Assembly: GCF_030209445.1 (NCBI RefSeq)
Contig: NZ_JARVSD010000006.1
Coordinates: 97,121 to 161,120, forward strand
DNA from: Promicromonospora sp. MEB111
GTDB lineage: Bacteria; Actinomycetota; Actinomycetes; Actinomycetales; Cellulomonadaceae
DNA length: 64,000 nt
Direction of reading: 5' to 3'
Shown: piece after piece, positions 1-9,308 of the stretch
Numbering within the stretch: the first letter of the stretch is position 1
Layout: every line of letters begins with the position of its first letter
Notes under the pieces: generated by a model
What the model was told of the DNA's origin: nothing
Database searches by the model: none
What the model saw: the letters and a program-made list of their open reading frames with translations, nothing else
Position numbers and translations under genes: made by a program

Positions 1-450
1 TGCGGGATCGCGACGGTCGTTGCGGGCCTGCTGGCCTACCGGAGCTCGGTGGCGCGGTACGTGGGGCGGGGCGCCGTGGGCGTCCTGTTCCTCCTGGGCG
101 GCGCGGTCGTGCACCTGGTCAACCTCGTCACCGGGGTCGACTACGGCGACTTCGCCGACCCGTCGTTCTTCGGCTGGGTGACCGACACGTGGCACGAGGT
201 CGTGGAACCGAACCAGGTCCTGTTCATCGGCATGCTGGCGGCGTTCGAGGCAGTGGTGGGGGTGCTGGCGATGTGCGGCGGCCGCCTGACCCGGTTCGCC
301 TACCGGTGCGTGATCGTCTTCTACCTCGCCCTGTGGCTCTTCGGGTGGATGGAGCTGGCGTGGGTGCTGCTCATGCTCCCGCCGATGTTCCTGCTGCTGC
401 GTGCCGAACGGTGGGCGGCGGTCGCCGGCGAGACCGCCCGGACCGGCTGA
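1..450 (+). CDS. Membrane protein of unknown family, 5' end outside window
   Basis: The reading frame is open to the first base of the window, and the first codons already read as a hydrophobic helix (ATVVAGLLAY). The gene therefore probably starts upstream; an internal GTG at 49 would give 133 residues. The visible protein has about four hydrophobic segments (residues roughly 8-25, 60-80, 90-105 and 105-118 counted from the GTG) joined by short loops, and a charged C-terminus. I recognise no catalytic motif. It ends 28 bp before the convergent stop of the next gene. A small DoxX-like or unknown integral membrane protein is possible, but I assign no function. Confidence 0.6.
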   Translation, partial: CGIATVVAGLLAYRSSVARYVGRGAVGVLFLLGGAVVHLVNLVTGVDYGDFADPSFFGWVTDTWHEVVEPNQVLFIGMLAAFEAVVGVLAMCGGRLTRFAYRCVIVFYLALWLFGWMELAWVLLMLPPMFLLLRAERWAAVAGETARTG

Positions 451-478
451 GCGCCGGGGCTCGGCCGGCCCGGGTGCC

Positions 479-1462
479 CTAGCTCGTGCGGGCCACCGCG
501 ATGTTGGTGCTCGAGCGCTGCCCGGCCTCGTAGAACATGTACAGCCGGCCGCCCTCCTCGGCGAAGCTCGGGGCGGCGGCCCGCGTGGCGACCGGCTCGG
601 TGTACAGCACGCCCAGGTGGTTCTCCCGGTCGAAGCTGGTGCCGACGTCGGCGACGTGGATGCTGCCGGAACCGCCGTGATAGACCACGTGACCGCCCCC
701 GTTGCGCGACCAGTAGTGGGCGCCGGAGAGCTGGCCGCCCTCGCCCGCGGCCGGCGAGATCAGCGGCTGGGGCTTGAACTGCCAGCCCGAGGTGAGCCGG
801 TTGGACCAGCCGATGAAGATCTTGCGGGTCCCGGCCTGCATGCCCATGAACAGCATGATCTGGGTGTCGGACTTCGTGGGGTGCGGGAACACCCGCGCGT
901 AGGACGTCTCGGTGACGTTCGAGGGCATCATCGCGGTGGTCAGGACCGTGCCCTCGTAGGTGAAGCTCCGCCCGTCGGCCGACGACGCGACTCGGGTGGT
1001 GGTGTTCTCCCCGTGGAAGTACAGGTACATCCGGCCGTCCGCGGCGTTCCAGACCGCGTGCGGGCTGGAGACGTGGCTGACGGAGTAGTGGGGCGACCAG
1101 GTGCGGGAGATGATCGGGTTGCCCGGGTACTCCCGCCACGGGCCGTTCAGGGAGTCGGCGTAGGCCAGGCAGATCCCGCCGGGCGCGTCGTGCGGCGCGT
1201 AGTACATGTACCAGTTGCCCAGGGGGTTCTGGACCGTGCCGGCGACGTTGCGGATCGACGGGAAGATGAGCTCGTTGGTCGGGTTGTAGGCCAGGGCCGA
1301 CTTGTCCAGGGCGGCGCCGACCCGGTTGAACGTGGGGAAGCCGGGCACGGCGGCGGCCGCGCGGGGTGGCGAGGCGACGCCGAGGGCGGCGGCCGAGCCG
1401 AGCACCGCCGAGCCCAGGATCAGGCTGCGCCGGTCCAGCAGCAGCTTGCGGTCCGATTCCAT
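479..1462 (-). CDS. Exported five-bladed beta-propeller protein (GH43/GH117-like fold)
   Basis: 327 residues. The ATG at 1462 is preceded by GGAG at a good distance; longer starts upstream would add a low-quality Arg/Pro-rich stretch. Residues 1-40 form a twin-arginine-type signal (DRRSLILG followed by an Ala-rich core and AAAA). The mature part has repeated blocks such as GNWYMYYAPHD, GPWREYPGNPII, ADGRMYLYFHGE and GGRLYMFYEAG. These are typical blade strands of sialidase/GH43/GH117-like propellers that sample sugar polymers. I cannot see which GH family or confirm catalytic acids, so an activity is not assigned. It diverges from the nuclease-fold gene across 220 bp that should hold both promoters. 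Confidence 0.7.
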   Translation of the reverse strand: MESDRKLLLDRRSLILGSAVLGSAAALGVASPPRAAAAVPGFPTFNRVGAALDKSALAYNPTNELIFPSIRNVAGTVQNPLGNWYMYYAPHDAPGGICLAYADSLNGPWREYPGNPIISRTWSPHYSVSHVSSPHAVWNAADGRMYLYFHGENTTTRVASSADGRSFTYEGTVLTTAMMPSNVTETSYARVFPHPTKSDTQIMLFMGMQAGTRKIFIGWSNRLTSGWQFKPQPLISPAAGEGGQLSGAHYWSRNGGGHVVYHGGSGSIHVADVGTSFDRENHLGVLYTEPVATRAAAPSFAEEGGRLYMFYEAGQRSSTNIAVARTS

Positions 1463-1682
1463 GGTGACTCCGCTCAGGCCCGGCGGTCGCCGCGCTCCGG
1501 TGCGCGGCGGCGCGGATGCCGCCCGGGCCGTTCGGGGTCGAATCTCTTGCGTGCGCGGTCCGGGGGTCAAGGTGATGATGCGACCTATCAACCCCGGGCG
1601 CGTTCACCTCCTGGCCATGGTCCGGCCACGCGTGCCTCGTAGCGTCGCGTCCGCACCGATTTCCGAACCGGGGAGAACACTG

Positions 1683-3074
1683 ATGTCATCCGCACCCGTA
1701 CGCCTTCGACGGCTGCTCGCGACCGTCGCCGCCGGCACGACGGCCGCCGCGACGATCGCCGCGCTGGCCACCGCACCCGTGGCCGCCGCGGCCGAGCCCA
1801 AGCCCGAGGTGGACGGCGTGAGCGAGCTCAACGTGCTCGCGTTCAACGTGTGGCACGGCGGCACGCAGATCGACGACGGCGCGCGGGAGATCGCCGACAT
1901 CCTGACGGAGACCGACGCCGACGTGACGTTCCTGCCCGAGCAGGGCGACGCGCCCGCGCAGGTGGCCGCGCTGCTCGGCTATGACCACGTGACCGCGACC
2001 GACACCGGCATCGTGTCGCGCTACCCGATCCTGGAGACCAGCACGGTCGACCGCTGGTGGACCAAGGCCGTGCTCGACGTGAACGGCACCGAGGTGGTGG
2101 CCTACGGCGGCCACCTGGAGTACCGCTGGTACGCCACGTACCTGCCGCGCGGCTACGGCGGCGCGGTACAGGGCGACTGGCCCGACGGCTGGGACACGTG
2201 GGACAAGCTGCCGGGCGGCCCCGTCACCGACGTGGACGCGGTCCTGGAGGCCAACCGGCAGTCCGGCCGCCCGGCCACGGCAGCCGCACTCGTCGCCGAC
2301 GTCCAGGCCGAGCGTGCCGCGGGCCGCATCGCCGTGGTCGGCGGCGACTTCAACGAGCCGTCGGTGCAGGACTGGACGGAGGAGACCGCGGACCTGCAGG
2401 ACCACAACGGCCTGGTGATCCCGTGGCAGTCCACGAAGATGCTGCTCGACGGCGGGCTGGTCGACGCGTTCCGCGAGGTCTACCCCGACCCGGTCGCGAA
2501 CCCCGGCGTCACCTGGCCGTCCGACAACCCGCTCTTCCCGACGTCGGAGCTCACCTGGGCGCCCGAGGCCGACGAGCGCGACCGGATCGACTACGTGTTC
2601 GTCACGCCCGACGAGCGGGTCACGATCGACGACGCGGCCGTGGTGGGGCCGCAGTCGACGATCGTGCGGAACGAGCGGGTCGAGGACGACAGCGCCGACG
2701 AGATCCGCACGCCGGACGCCGTCTGGCCGTCCGACCACAAGGCCGTGCTGGCCTCGTTCAGCGTGTGCGACGACGCCTGCGCCCCGGCCGTCCCCGCCTG
2801 GGACGCGTCGGCGGTCTACACCGCGGGTGACGAGATCTCGTACGAGGGCTCCACGTGGCGGGCGGCGTGGTGGACGCGCGGCCAGGAGCCGGGTGCGCCG
2901 TACGGGCCGTGGGAGCAGATCGCCGAGCAGGACGGCGCGGCGCGGTGGACGCCGTCGCGCATCTTCGAGGCCGGGTCCGTGGCCGTGCACGAGGGCCGCA
3001 CCTACGTGGCGCAGTGGTGGACGCGCAACGAGAAGCCCGGCACGCCGTGGGGACCGTGGCGGGCGCAGGCCTAG
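1683..3074 (+). CDS. Secreted endonuclease/exonuclease/phosphatase-fold enzyme with two CBM5/12 modules
   Basis: 463 residues. The start at 1683 is chosen because a Sec signal begins there (MSSAPVRLRRLLATVAAG, cleavage after VAAAA near residue 36) and a GGGGAG stands just upstream. Residues about 45-355 are an EEP (DNase I/exonuclease III) domain: FNVWHGG near residue 53, GGDFNEPS near 220, DYVF and a terminal SDHKAVL near 349. These are the metal and phosphate-binding motifs of the superfamily. Residues about 369-405 and 419-460 are two chitin-binding (CBM5/12) modules, each with the aromatic AxWWTR...P...PWGPW signature. The enzyme should act outside the cell on a phosphoester (nucleic acid, phospholipid or sugar phosphate) while anchored to chitin-like polymer. 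The substrate cannot be read from sequence. Confidence 0.88.
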   Translation: MSSAPVRLRRLLATVAAGTTAAATIAALATAPVAAAAEPKPEVDGVSELNVLAFNVWHGGTQIDDGAREIADILTETDADVTFLPEQGDAPAQVAALLGYDHVTATDTGIVSRYPILETSTVDRWWTKAVLDVNGTEVVAYGGHLEYRWYATYLPRGYGGAVQGDWPDGWDTWDKLPGGPVTDVDAVLEANRQSGRPATAAALVADVQAERAAGRIAVVGGDFNEPSVQDWTEETADLQDHNGLVIPWQSTKMLLDGGLVDAFREVYPDPVANPGVTWPSDNPLFPTSELTWAPEADERDRIDYVFVTPDERVTIDDAAVVGPQSTIVRNERVEDDSADEIRTPDAVWPSDHKAVLASFSVCDDACAPAVPAWDASAVYTAGDEISYEGSTWRAAWWTRGQEPGAPYGPWEQIAEQDGAARWTPSRIFEAGSVAVHEGRTYVAQWWTRNEKPGTPWGPWRAQA

Positions 3075-3253
3075 CCTCACCCAGGACTCGACCGCTCGAC
3101 GAGCGCCGCCACCGACACGCGCGACGCGAGCCCCGGCCAGGCGACCACCACCACGGCGACGTCGTCGAACCTGGGCTGGGCGGCCTCGCGGACGCGGGAG
3201 TCTTGCAGGGGCGTAACAACTCGGCCGGTGCGCTCGCGGTTACGCTGCCGGGC

Positions 3254-3952
3254 ATGGGAGCACGCGTCGAGGTCATGGTCGTCGAGGACGACGAGACCGT
3301 CCTGGCCGTGGTCTCCGACTACCTGGGCGGCCGCGGGTACGCCGTCACGGCGCTGCGCGACGGGCTCGTGGCCCGCGACGCACTGCGCACGGCGCGCCCG
3401 GACGTGCTGGTCCTGGACCGGATGCTGCCCGGCGTCAGCGGCGACGAGCTGTGCCGCCAGGTCCGCGCGGCCGCGCCGCGCACGCCGATCATCATGCTCA
3501 CCGCCCTGGACGCCGTGGAGCAGCGGATCGACGGGCTGGAGCACGGCGCCGACGACTACGTGGTCAAGCCGTTCGCGCTGCGGGAGCTCCAGCTCCGGAT
3601 CGACGCCCTGGTCCGGCGCAGCCGCGGGCTGCACGTCGCGCCGTCGCCGTTCACACTGGGGCCGTTCCGCGTCGACCCCGCGCACCGGCGCATCTGGGCG
3701 GCCGACGCCGAGATGACGCTCACGTCCCGGGAGTACGAGCTGTTCCTGTTCCTGCTGCAGAACCCGGACCGCACCCTGACGCGGGACGACCTCCTGCGCG
3801 AGGTGTGGGGCTGGAGCTTCGGCGAGGCGTCCACCGTGACCGTGCACGTGCGGCGGCTGCGCGAGAAGATCGAGCCCGAGCCGCGGTTCCCGCGCTACCT
3901 GCTCACCGAGTGGGGGCGCGGCTACCGCTTCACCGTCGGGGCCGCCGCATGA
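3254..3952 (+). CDS. OmpR/PhoB-family response regulator
   Basis: 232 residues. The receiver domain spans residues 1-120, with acidic pocket E11-D12-D13, phospho-acceptor D55 (VLVLDRMLPG), T83 and K105 (DDYVVKPF). A winged-helix Trans_reg_C domain follows at about 130-230 (LTSREYELFLFLLQNPDRTLTRDDLL, HVRRLREKIE, TEWGRGYRF). It is a DNA-binding transcription factor driven by the kinase encoded next. The stop codon overlaps the kinase start (ATGA), which indicates translational coupling. The start is placed where the receiver domain begins. The 179 bp upstream (3075-3253) show no gene and no clear hairpin, and probably hold the promoter. Confidence 0.95.
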   Translation: MGARVEVMVVEDDETVLAVVSDYLGGRGYAVTALRDGLVARDALRTARPDVLVLDRMLPGVSGDELCRQVRAAAPRTPIIMLTALDAVEQRIDGLEHGADDYVVKPFALRELQLRIDALVRRSRGLHVAPSPFTLGPFRVDPAHRRIWAADAEMTLTSREYELFLFLLQNPDRTLTRDDLLREVWGWSFGEASTVTVHVRRLREKIEPEPRFPRYLLTEWGRGYRFTVGAAA

Positions 3953-5106
3953 TGCTCACCCCGGTCGACCTGCTGCTCATCCTCGCAACCGCCGCGGTGT
4001 GCACGGCGGCGATCACGCTGCTCGCGCTCCTGGTCCTGCGCCGCCGCCGGCAGCGCTCGGTCACCGCCCCGTTCGTGGTCCTGGTGGTCGCGGCGATCGC
4101 GTCCATCGTCTGCTCGACCCTCGTGATCGCGGCCCTGATGTACCTTTCGCTGCACGACCTGCAGGTGCTCCTGTGGGTGGTCGGGCTGTCCGCGGTGCTG
4201 AGCCTCACCACGATCCTGCTCACCGCCCGCGCCGTGAGCCGGTCGTTCACCCACCTGGGGGACGCGGTCGAGCGCGTGGGCCGCGGCGCCGTCGTCAGCC
4301 CCGAGGCCTACGCGGCCAGGGAGCTCGCCGACCTCTCCACGCAGCTCGCCGTCGCCTCGGAGCGGCTCGCCGCGGCCCGCGCCGAGATCGAGCAGCTCGA
4401 TGCGGCACGCCGCCAGTTCTTCGCCTGGATCTCGCACGACCTGCGCACCCCGCTGACCGGGGTCAGCGCCCTTGCCGAGGCACTGGACGACGGCGCCGTC
4501 GCGGACCCGGCCGACTACGTCCGGCGCATCCGGGTGCAGGTCGCCACGATGAACCGGCTGGTCGACGACCTGTTCGAGCTGTCGCAGATCCAGAGCGGCG
4601 CGCTGCGGCTCCGCCGGGAGGACGTCGCGCTGCTGGACGTGGTGTCCGACGCCGTGGCGGACGTGCACCAGCTCGCCGTCGCGAAGCAGATCGGCATCGA
4701 GCACGCGGGCGTCGCCGGCCGGACGGTGCGCGCCGACCCGCACGAGCTGACCCGGGTGGTGGTGAACCTGCTGACCAACAGCATCCGCCACGCCCCGGCC
4801 GGGTCCGAGGTCCTGGTCTCCGCGGAACAGCGCGGCGACCGGCTGGTGCTCTCCGTGCTCGACCAGGGCAGCGGCGTCGACGGCGAGGACCTCACGCGCA
4901 TGTTCGAGATCGGCTGGCGGGCCAGCGCCGCCCGGACACCCGACGCGGGGGTCCCTTCCGGATCGCCCGCCGCTGGGTCGCCCGGCGCGGGGCTCGGGCT
5001 GGCCATCGTCCGAGGCATCGTCGAGGCGCACGGCGGGGACGTGCGGGCCGCGCACGTGCCGCAGGGTTTCCGGCTCGACGTCACGCTGCCCGCCTCGGCG
5101 ACCTGA
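3949..5106 (+). CDS. Membrane sensor histidine kinase (HisKA/HATPase_c)
   Basis: 385 residues, start overlapping the regulator stop by 4 bp; two ATGs are in tandem (3949 and 3952). There are three or more N-terminal hydrophobic helices (about 5-25, 40-62, 68-90) with no sizeable extracellular domain, so the signal is probably sensed in or near the membrane. A HAMP-like linker and coiled coil follow, then the HisKA box FAWISHDLRTPLTG with H163, the N box (NLLTNSIRHA), and the G1/G2 boxes DQGSGVDGED and GAGLGLAIVRGI. It phosphorylates the OmpR-type regulator upstream. An unusual Ala/Gly/Pro/Ser-rich insert lies between the F box and the last G box, which may lengthen the ATP lid. The regulon is unknown. 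Confidence 0.93.
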   Translation: MMLTPVDLLLILATAAVCTAAITLLALLVLRRRRQRSVTAPFVVLVVAAIASIVCSTLVIAALMYLSLHDLQVLLWVVGLSAVLSLTTILLTARAVSRSFTHLGDAVERVGRGAVVSPEAYAARELADLSTQLAVASERLAAARAEIEQLDAARRQFFAWISHDLRTPLTGVSALAEALDDGAVADPADYVRRIRVQVATMNRLVDDLFELSQIQSGALRLRREDVALLDVVSDAVADVHQLAVAKQIGIEHAGVAGRTVRADPHELTRVVVNLLTNSIRHAPAGSEVLVSAEQRGDRLVLSVLDQGSGVDGEDLTRMFEIGWRASAARTPDAGVPSGSPAAGSPGAGLGLAIVRGIVEAHGGDVRAAHVPQGFRLDVTLPASAT

Positions 5107-5175
5107 GCGGCCCCGCGACGGCGTCCGGCGTGGGCGGTTCGGCGCGCCTCGAATCGATCTGATAGAACGTGCGCC

Positions 5176-6105
5176 ATGACCTCTCCGCAGATCGGTGTCG
5201 TGCTCCCGCGTGACCTGCCCGCCGCCCAGGTGCTCCCGTACGCGCGCACCGCGGAGCGGCTCGGCTTCGACGAGCTCTGGGTCGTGGAGGACCTGGGCTT
5301 CCGTGGCGGGCTGGTGCAGGCCGCCGCCGTGCTGGGCGCGACCGAAGGCATCCGCGTCGGCATCGGGATCCTGCCCGCCGCGGTGCGCAACCCCGCCTTC
5401 GCAGCGATGGAGATCGCCACGCTGGAGCAGCTCCACCCCGGCCGCACCGACGTCGGCGTCGGGCACGGCATGCCGGGCTGGATGCGGCAGGCGGGCGCCT
5501 GGCCCGCGCGGCCCCTCACCTACCTCGCGGAGTACGTGACCACGCTCCGGACCCTGCTCGGCGGTGGGGAAGCCGGCGACCTGCGGCTCGACCCCTCGGC
5601 GGTGCCCGACGCCGTGCCGCCCCTGCTGCTCGGCGTGCGCGGCCCGCGGTCCCTGGCGGCGTCCGGCAGGGTGGCCGACGGCACCGTGCTCGCCGAGCCC
5701 GTCGGCCCCGAGTACGCCGCGGCCGCCCTCGACGCGATCGCCCCGCGGGGCGGGCACCGGCTGGTGGCCTACAACATCGGCGCCGTCGACGACGACGCGG
5801 CGGCCGCGCTGCGGACCGCCCGGCCCGGCCTCGAGTGGATCGGCGAGCCCGACTGGGCGCCGCACGTCGCGCCGCTCCCGTTCGCCGAGGAGTTCGCGGC
5901 GCTGCGCGCCTCGTCCGCCTCCCGCGCGGAGTTCGTCGAGCGCCTGCCCGACGAGTGGGTCGCCCGCCTCGCGCTGGCGGGCACGCCCGCCCAGGTGCGG
6001 GAGCGAATCGACGAGCTCGGCCGCGCAGGCGTCACGTCCAGCGTCTTCATCCCCGTCGGGCCCGAGCCGCTGGAGGCGCTCGACGCGCTGGCCCGGGTGC
6101 TGTGA
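5176..6105 (+). CDS. LLM-class (luciferase-like) flavin-dependent oxidoreductase
   Basis: 309 residues. It has a TIM-barrel bacterial-luciferase fold with the typical N-terminal QIGVVLPRDLPAAQV strand, RVGIGILPAAVRNPA (strand 3-4 region), a TDVGVGHGMPGWM loop and a closing segment ranking genes of the F420/FMN luciferase superfamily (LAGTPAQVRERIDELGRAGV). It probably uses reduced F420 or FMN; the cofactor is inferred from family only. The upstream gap of 69 bp contains a possible -10 (TGATAGAA) close to the start. The last codons overlap the MFS gene by 4 bp (GTGA), so the two are cotranscribed. A joint job, such as modifying and exporting a toxic compound, is a guess. Confidence 0.88.
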   Translation: MTSPQIGVVLPRDLPAAQVLPYARTAERLGFDELWVVEDLGFRGGLVQAAAVLGATEGIRVGIGILPAAVRNPAFAAMEIATLEQLHPGRTDVGVGHGMPGWMRQAGAWPARPLTYLAEYVTTLRTLLGGGEAGDLRLDPSAVPDAVPPLLLGVRGPRSLAASGRVADGTVLAEPVGPEYAAAALDAIAPRGGHRLVAYNIGAVDDDAAAALRTARPGLEWIGEPDWAPHVAPLPFAEEFAALRASSASRAEFVERLPDEWVARLALAGTPAQVRERIDELGRAGVTSSVFIPVGPEPLEALDALARVL

Positions 6106-7331
6106 GCGCGCACCTGACGCCGTCGGCGCAGCGCCGGCGGGCCGCCCTGTTCGTGTCCTTCTTCATGACCGGCGTGTCCATGGCCACGTGGGTGTCCCGC
6201 ACGCCCGCCATACGTGACGCGACCGGTGCGAGCACGGCGGAGATGGGGCTGATCATCGCCGGGCTGTCGGCGGGCTCGATGGTGGGTATCGCCGTGGCCG
6301 GCACCCTGGTGGCCCGGCGCGGCGCCCGGTTCGTCGTGCTGTGGGGCATGGTCGCGATCGTGCTCGGCGTCGCCGTGGTGGCGCTCGGCACCGCGGCCGG
6401 GCAGGGCTGGCTCGTGGCCACGGGCCTGGCGTCGTTCGGGTACGGCATGGGCTCGGGCGAGATCGGGCAGAACGTCGAGGGCGTCGACGTCGAGCGGGCG
6501 CTCCGGCGCACCGTGGTGCCCAGCCTGCACGGCAGCTACAGCTTCGGCATCTGCGTGGGCGGGCTCGTGGGCCTGGGCGCGAACCTGGTGCACGTCCCGG
6601 TGGCGGCCCACCTGCTGGCGGTCGCCGCGCTGACGGCGGTCGCCTCGGTCGTGCTCGTGGCCAACCTCGCGCCCGCCGTCGGCCGCGAGGACGCCGACGC
6701 GGGGCAGCGGCGCCGTCCGCTCGGCGAGACCGTTGGCGCGTTCCTCGCGGTGTGGCGCGAGCGGCGCACCCTGGCCATCGGCGTGATCGTGCTGGGCATG
6801 GCCCTGGCCGAGGGGTCGGCGAACGACTGGCTGCCGCTGATCATGGTCGACGGGTTCGACCTGTCGGCCGCGACGGCGTCGCTGATCTACGCGTTCTTCG
6901 GCCTGTCCATGGCGATCGGGCGGTTCGGCGGCGGGTACTTCCTGGACCGGTTCGGCCGCACGCCGGTGATGGTGGTCAGCGCGCTGCTCGCGATCGTCGG
7001 CATCGGCCTGGTGTCGTTCGCGCCGTCCGCCTGGCCGGCCGCGGTCGGCGTGCTGCTCTGGGGGATCGGCGCCTCACTGGGTTTCCCGGTCGCCCTTTCG
7101 GCGGCCGGAGACGACCCGCTGAACGCCGCACGCCGCGTGAGCGCCGTCGCCACGGCGGGCTACACCGCGTTCCTGGTGGGGCCGCCCCTGCTCGGGTTCG
7201 TCGGCGAGCACCTGACCCTGAGGCTCGCGATCCTGCTGGTCATGGTGCTGGTCGCGGTCTCGGCCTGCTTTGCCCGCGCGGTCACCCCGCCGGCGGGTGC
7301 GGCGCGCCCGTCCTCGCGTCAGGTGGAGTGA
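6102..7331 (+). CDS. Major facilitator superfamily transporter
   Basis: 409 residues beginning at the GTG that overlaps the oxidoreductase stop. About twelve hydrophobic helices are visible, with a cytoplasmic loop rich in Arg/Asp between helices 6 and 7 (about residues 195-220). Motif A-like sequences are present: GTLVARRGARFVV after helix 2 and GYFLDRFGRTPVM after helix 8. The pattern resembles the fucose permease/YbjJ-like MFS subgroup. The substrate is unknown. The 3' end overlaps the convergent DUF222/HNH pseudogene by 13 bp, so no terminator separates them. Confidence 0.9.
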   Translation: MSAHLTPSAQRRRAALFVSFFMTGVSMATWVSRTPAIRDATGASTAEMGLIIAGLSAGSMVGIAVAGTLVARRGARFVVLWGMVAIVLGVAVVALGTAAGQGWLVATGLASFGYGMGSGEIGQNVEGVDVERALRRTVVPSLHGSYSFGICVGGLVGLGANLVHVPVAAHLLAVAALTAVASVVLVANLAPAVGREDADAGQRRRPLGETVGAFLAVWRERRTLAIGVIVLGMALAEGSANDWLPLIMVDGFDLSAATASLIYAFFGLSMAIGRFGGGYFLDRFGRTPVMVVSALLAIVGIGLVSFAPSAWPAAVGVLLWGIGASLGFPVALSAAGDDPLNAARRVSAVATAGYTAFLVGPPLLGFVGEHLTLRLAILLVMVLVAVSACFARAVTPPAGAARPSSRQVE

Positions 7332-8948
7332 GTCCAGGAGAGGTCGGGTCGACGTGATCGGGCGCGGGCTCGACCAGGTGGCCCGTGGGCCGGGCGTGGC
7401 TGCGGACGTGGTGGGCTGGGTCGGTAGGCGATCGCGCTGTGGGTGGGCGTGGTGTGGCAGCCGATCTGGTAGCGGCTGCGTGGGGTGTAGCCGGGTGCGG
7501 GGCCGGTCATGCCGACGGCGGGGGTCCAAACCGGGGTCGGGGGTGGGGGCGCGACCGAGACATAGGTGTGCCCCGTCGGAGTGACCGTCTCGACGGCGTG
7601 CCGCCCGTGGATCTGGGTGGTCTTCTGTGACCAGCCCGGTGCCTGCTTCGCGTGGTTGCACCGGGCGCACAGACCTTGACCGTTGTCGAGGCTGGTCGGG
7701 CCGCCCTCGGCGTGCGGGGTCACGTGATCCAGGTGACGCACGGGGGCGTCGCACCAGGTGGTGGCACAGATCCCCTGCTCCCGGGCCCGCAACAGGCTCG
7801 CTAGTCCCTGGGGGTGGAACCGGGACGTCGACGTGGTCGCTACCAACCGTCCGTGGGGGTTGACGTAGATCGAGCGCAGCCACGCGGTGTCGGTGTCGAT
7901 CGCATGTGCCGCCAGGTTCCGGGCGACCGGGGCCGGGACGGTGCCGACCCCTGCGGGGGTGCCTTCAAGGACCACAGCGGGCTCGTCGCCACGGGCGAGA
8001 AGGGTCTGGTCGGAGACGAGCAGGTTGATCGTGACCGGCACATCCTCGGCATGGCCGGGCTCGCGTCCGGTGGTGCGCGAGGGTGTCGGCCATGATCTGC
8101 CCCACCCCACGCTCGTCCCCCGTGGCCTTGGTGGTCTGGGCGTGAGTCTTGAGCTGGGCGTAGGCCTGGACACCCTGGGCCATCGGGACCAAGGCGGTCA
8201 GGTAGACCATCAGGTCCGGTGCCGGGCGGATGGACACCCGTCGTTCGGTCACCGCGCGCGCGTTGCGCTTCACGCACGCGTGCACGTCCAGCCGGGCGGC
8301 GAGTTCCTTGATGCGGGCGACCAGGCGGCGGGTGCCCATCCTCGCCAGCTCCGCCAGATGTGCCGGGCCGCAGATCTCCTCGTCGATCAGGGCACGGTGT
8401 TCCACCGTCAGGTGGGAGGTCTCCCGCACCAGGAGCGTGGCCCGCCACTGGGACAACACCCCCGAGCGCAGCGCGTTGAACGTGTGGGGCATCTGCGTGA
8501 CCCACACCCGGGACGTGCTCACGAACCCAGCCCCTGCATGCGGGCTCACCCGCAACGCAGCACCGACCTGGTTCGGCACCCCGCGACCCTGCCGCTCGGC
8601 GCGAATGGACTGCCGGGCCTCCTCGGCACGCGTGGCCTCGTCCAGGACGACCGCCAGCCGTGCTTGGGTCGCGGTGATCGCGTTCTTGACCGCCTCCAGC
8701 TCACCGAGCAGGTCGACGCATTCGGCCTGCACGGCCCGCGCATCCACGACCGAGTCAACAGCACCAGACCTGGTGTCAGTGGCTCCGGGCAGGATCATGC
8801 CTGCCAGTAGTTCCCGCACCGCCCGCACGCCCGCCACGTCAACGACCCCGCCGGGCACGGGCGCACCGGACGCCCTGTCGCCATCGGGCAGCACAGGGCG
8901 AACAGGCTGTCCGCCCGCCGCCGTCAGTACCTCACCCGTTCGCGTCAT
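7319..8948 (-). pseudogene. DUF222/HNH endonuclease-like gene, broken by a frameshift
   Basis: Two reading frames together make one familiar protein. From ATG 8948 (MTRTGEV) the first frame runs through a DUF222 domain, including RALIDEEICGPAHLAELARMG and GQIMADTL. Near 8070-8080 the protein continues in another frame as RTTGREPGHAEDVPVTINL, then an HNH nuclease motif HLDHVTPHAEGGPTSLDNGQGLCARCNHAK and a Pro-rich tail ending at 7319. A net one-base insertion or two-base loss explains the switch. In the intact family the HNH domain is the nuclease and DUF222 the N-terminal partner; such genes are multi-copy in actinobacteria and often linked to mobile or 13E12-type repeats. Either the gene is dead or the base call is wrong. 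Confidence 0.85.
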
Positions 8949-9308
8949 GCCATCAACATATGGCACACCCGTTCGCACCGCTCGTCGAACCAACCCGATC
9001 TGCCGACAGCAGAATCGCCTGCTCGTCTGGGGGAAGCCCTTGGAACTCGGCGGCCGGCGGCCCGAACGGACGGTCGTCTCGTCGATCACGCCAGACGCTC
9101 GTCGCGGGGACGGAAACCTCAGGGACACCCGTGCGGGCCACAGCACAGGACCGCGCAGCACAGGACCGCGCGGTTCGCCCGACTGCCCACCGCCCCACGA
9201 CGCCGGGCGATCGGGATCCCGGGGCGGCTGGCATCTCTGGAGTCCTGCTACTTCCGTCCCGGCCCGCCCCGCCTCGTCAGGTCTCACCCGAGCCCTACGG
9301 TGGGGCCC
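8949..9308. other. 360-bp intergenic region without a gene
   Basis: No convincing coding frame is seen between the start of the DUF222/HNH pseudogene and the VOC gene. The stretch begins with an AT-richer CATATG-containing segment just ahead of the pseudogene start, probably its promoter. It also holds a perfect tandem repeat (see the entry at 9142). The rest is GC-rich with no obvious hairpin. Confidence 0.6.
9142..9171. repeat. Perfect 15-bp tandem duplication
   Basis: The unit AGCACAGGACCGCGC occurs twice with no gap (9142-9156 and 9157-9171). It lies in non-coding DNA. No further copies were noticed nearby, so it may be a simple slippage duplication. Confidence 0.85.

Noticed and set aside
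321..1607. Long open frames on both strands through 0.4-1.6 kb
   Set aside because: They are Arg/Pro/Ala-rich shadows of the beta-propeller gene caused by high GC; only the 479-1462 frame has a signal peptide, ribosome site and family motifs.
9142..9171. CRISPR-like repeat
   Set aside because: Only two directly abutting 15-bp copies, no spacers and no cas genes.
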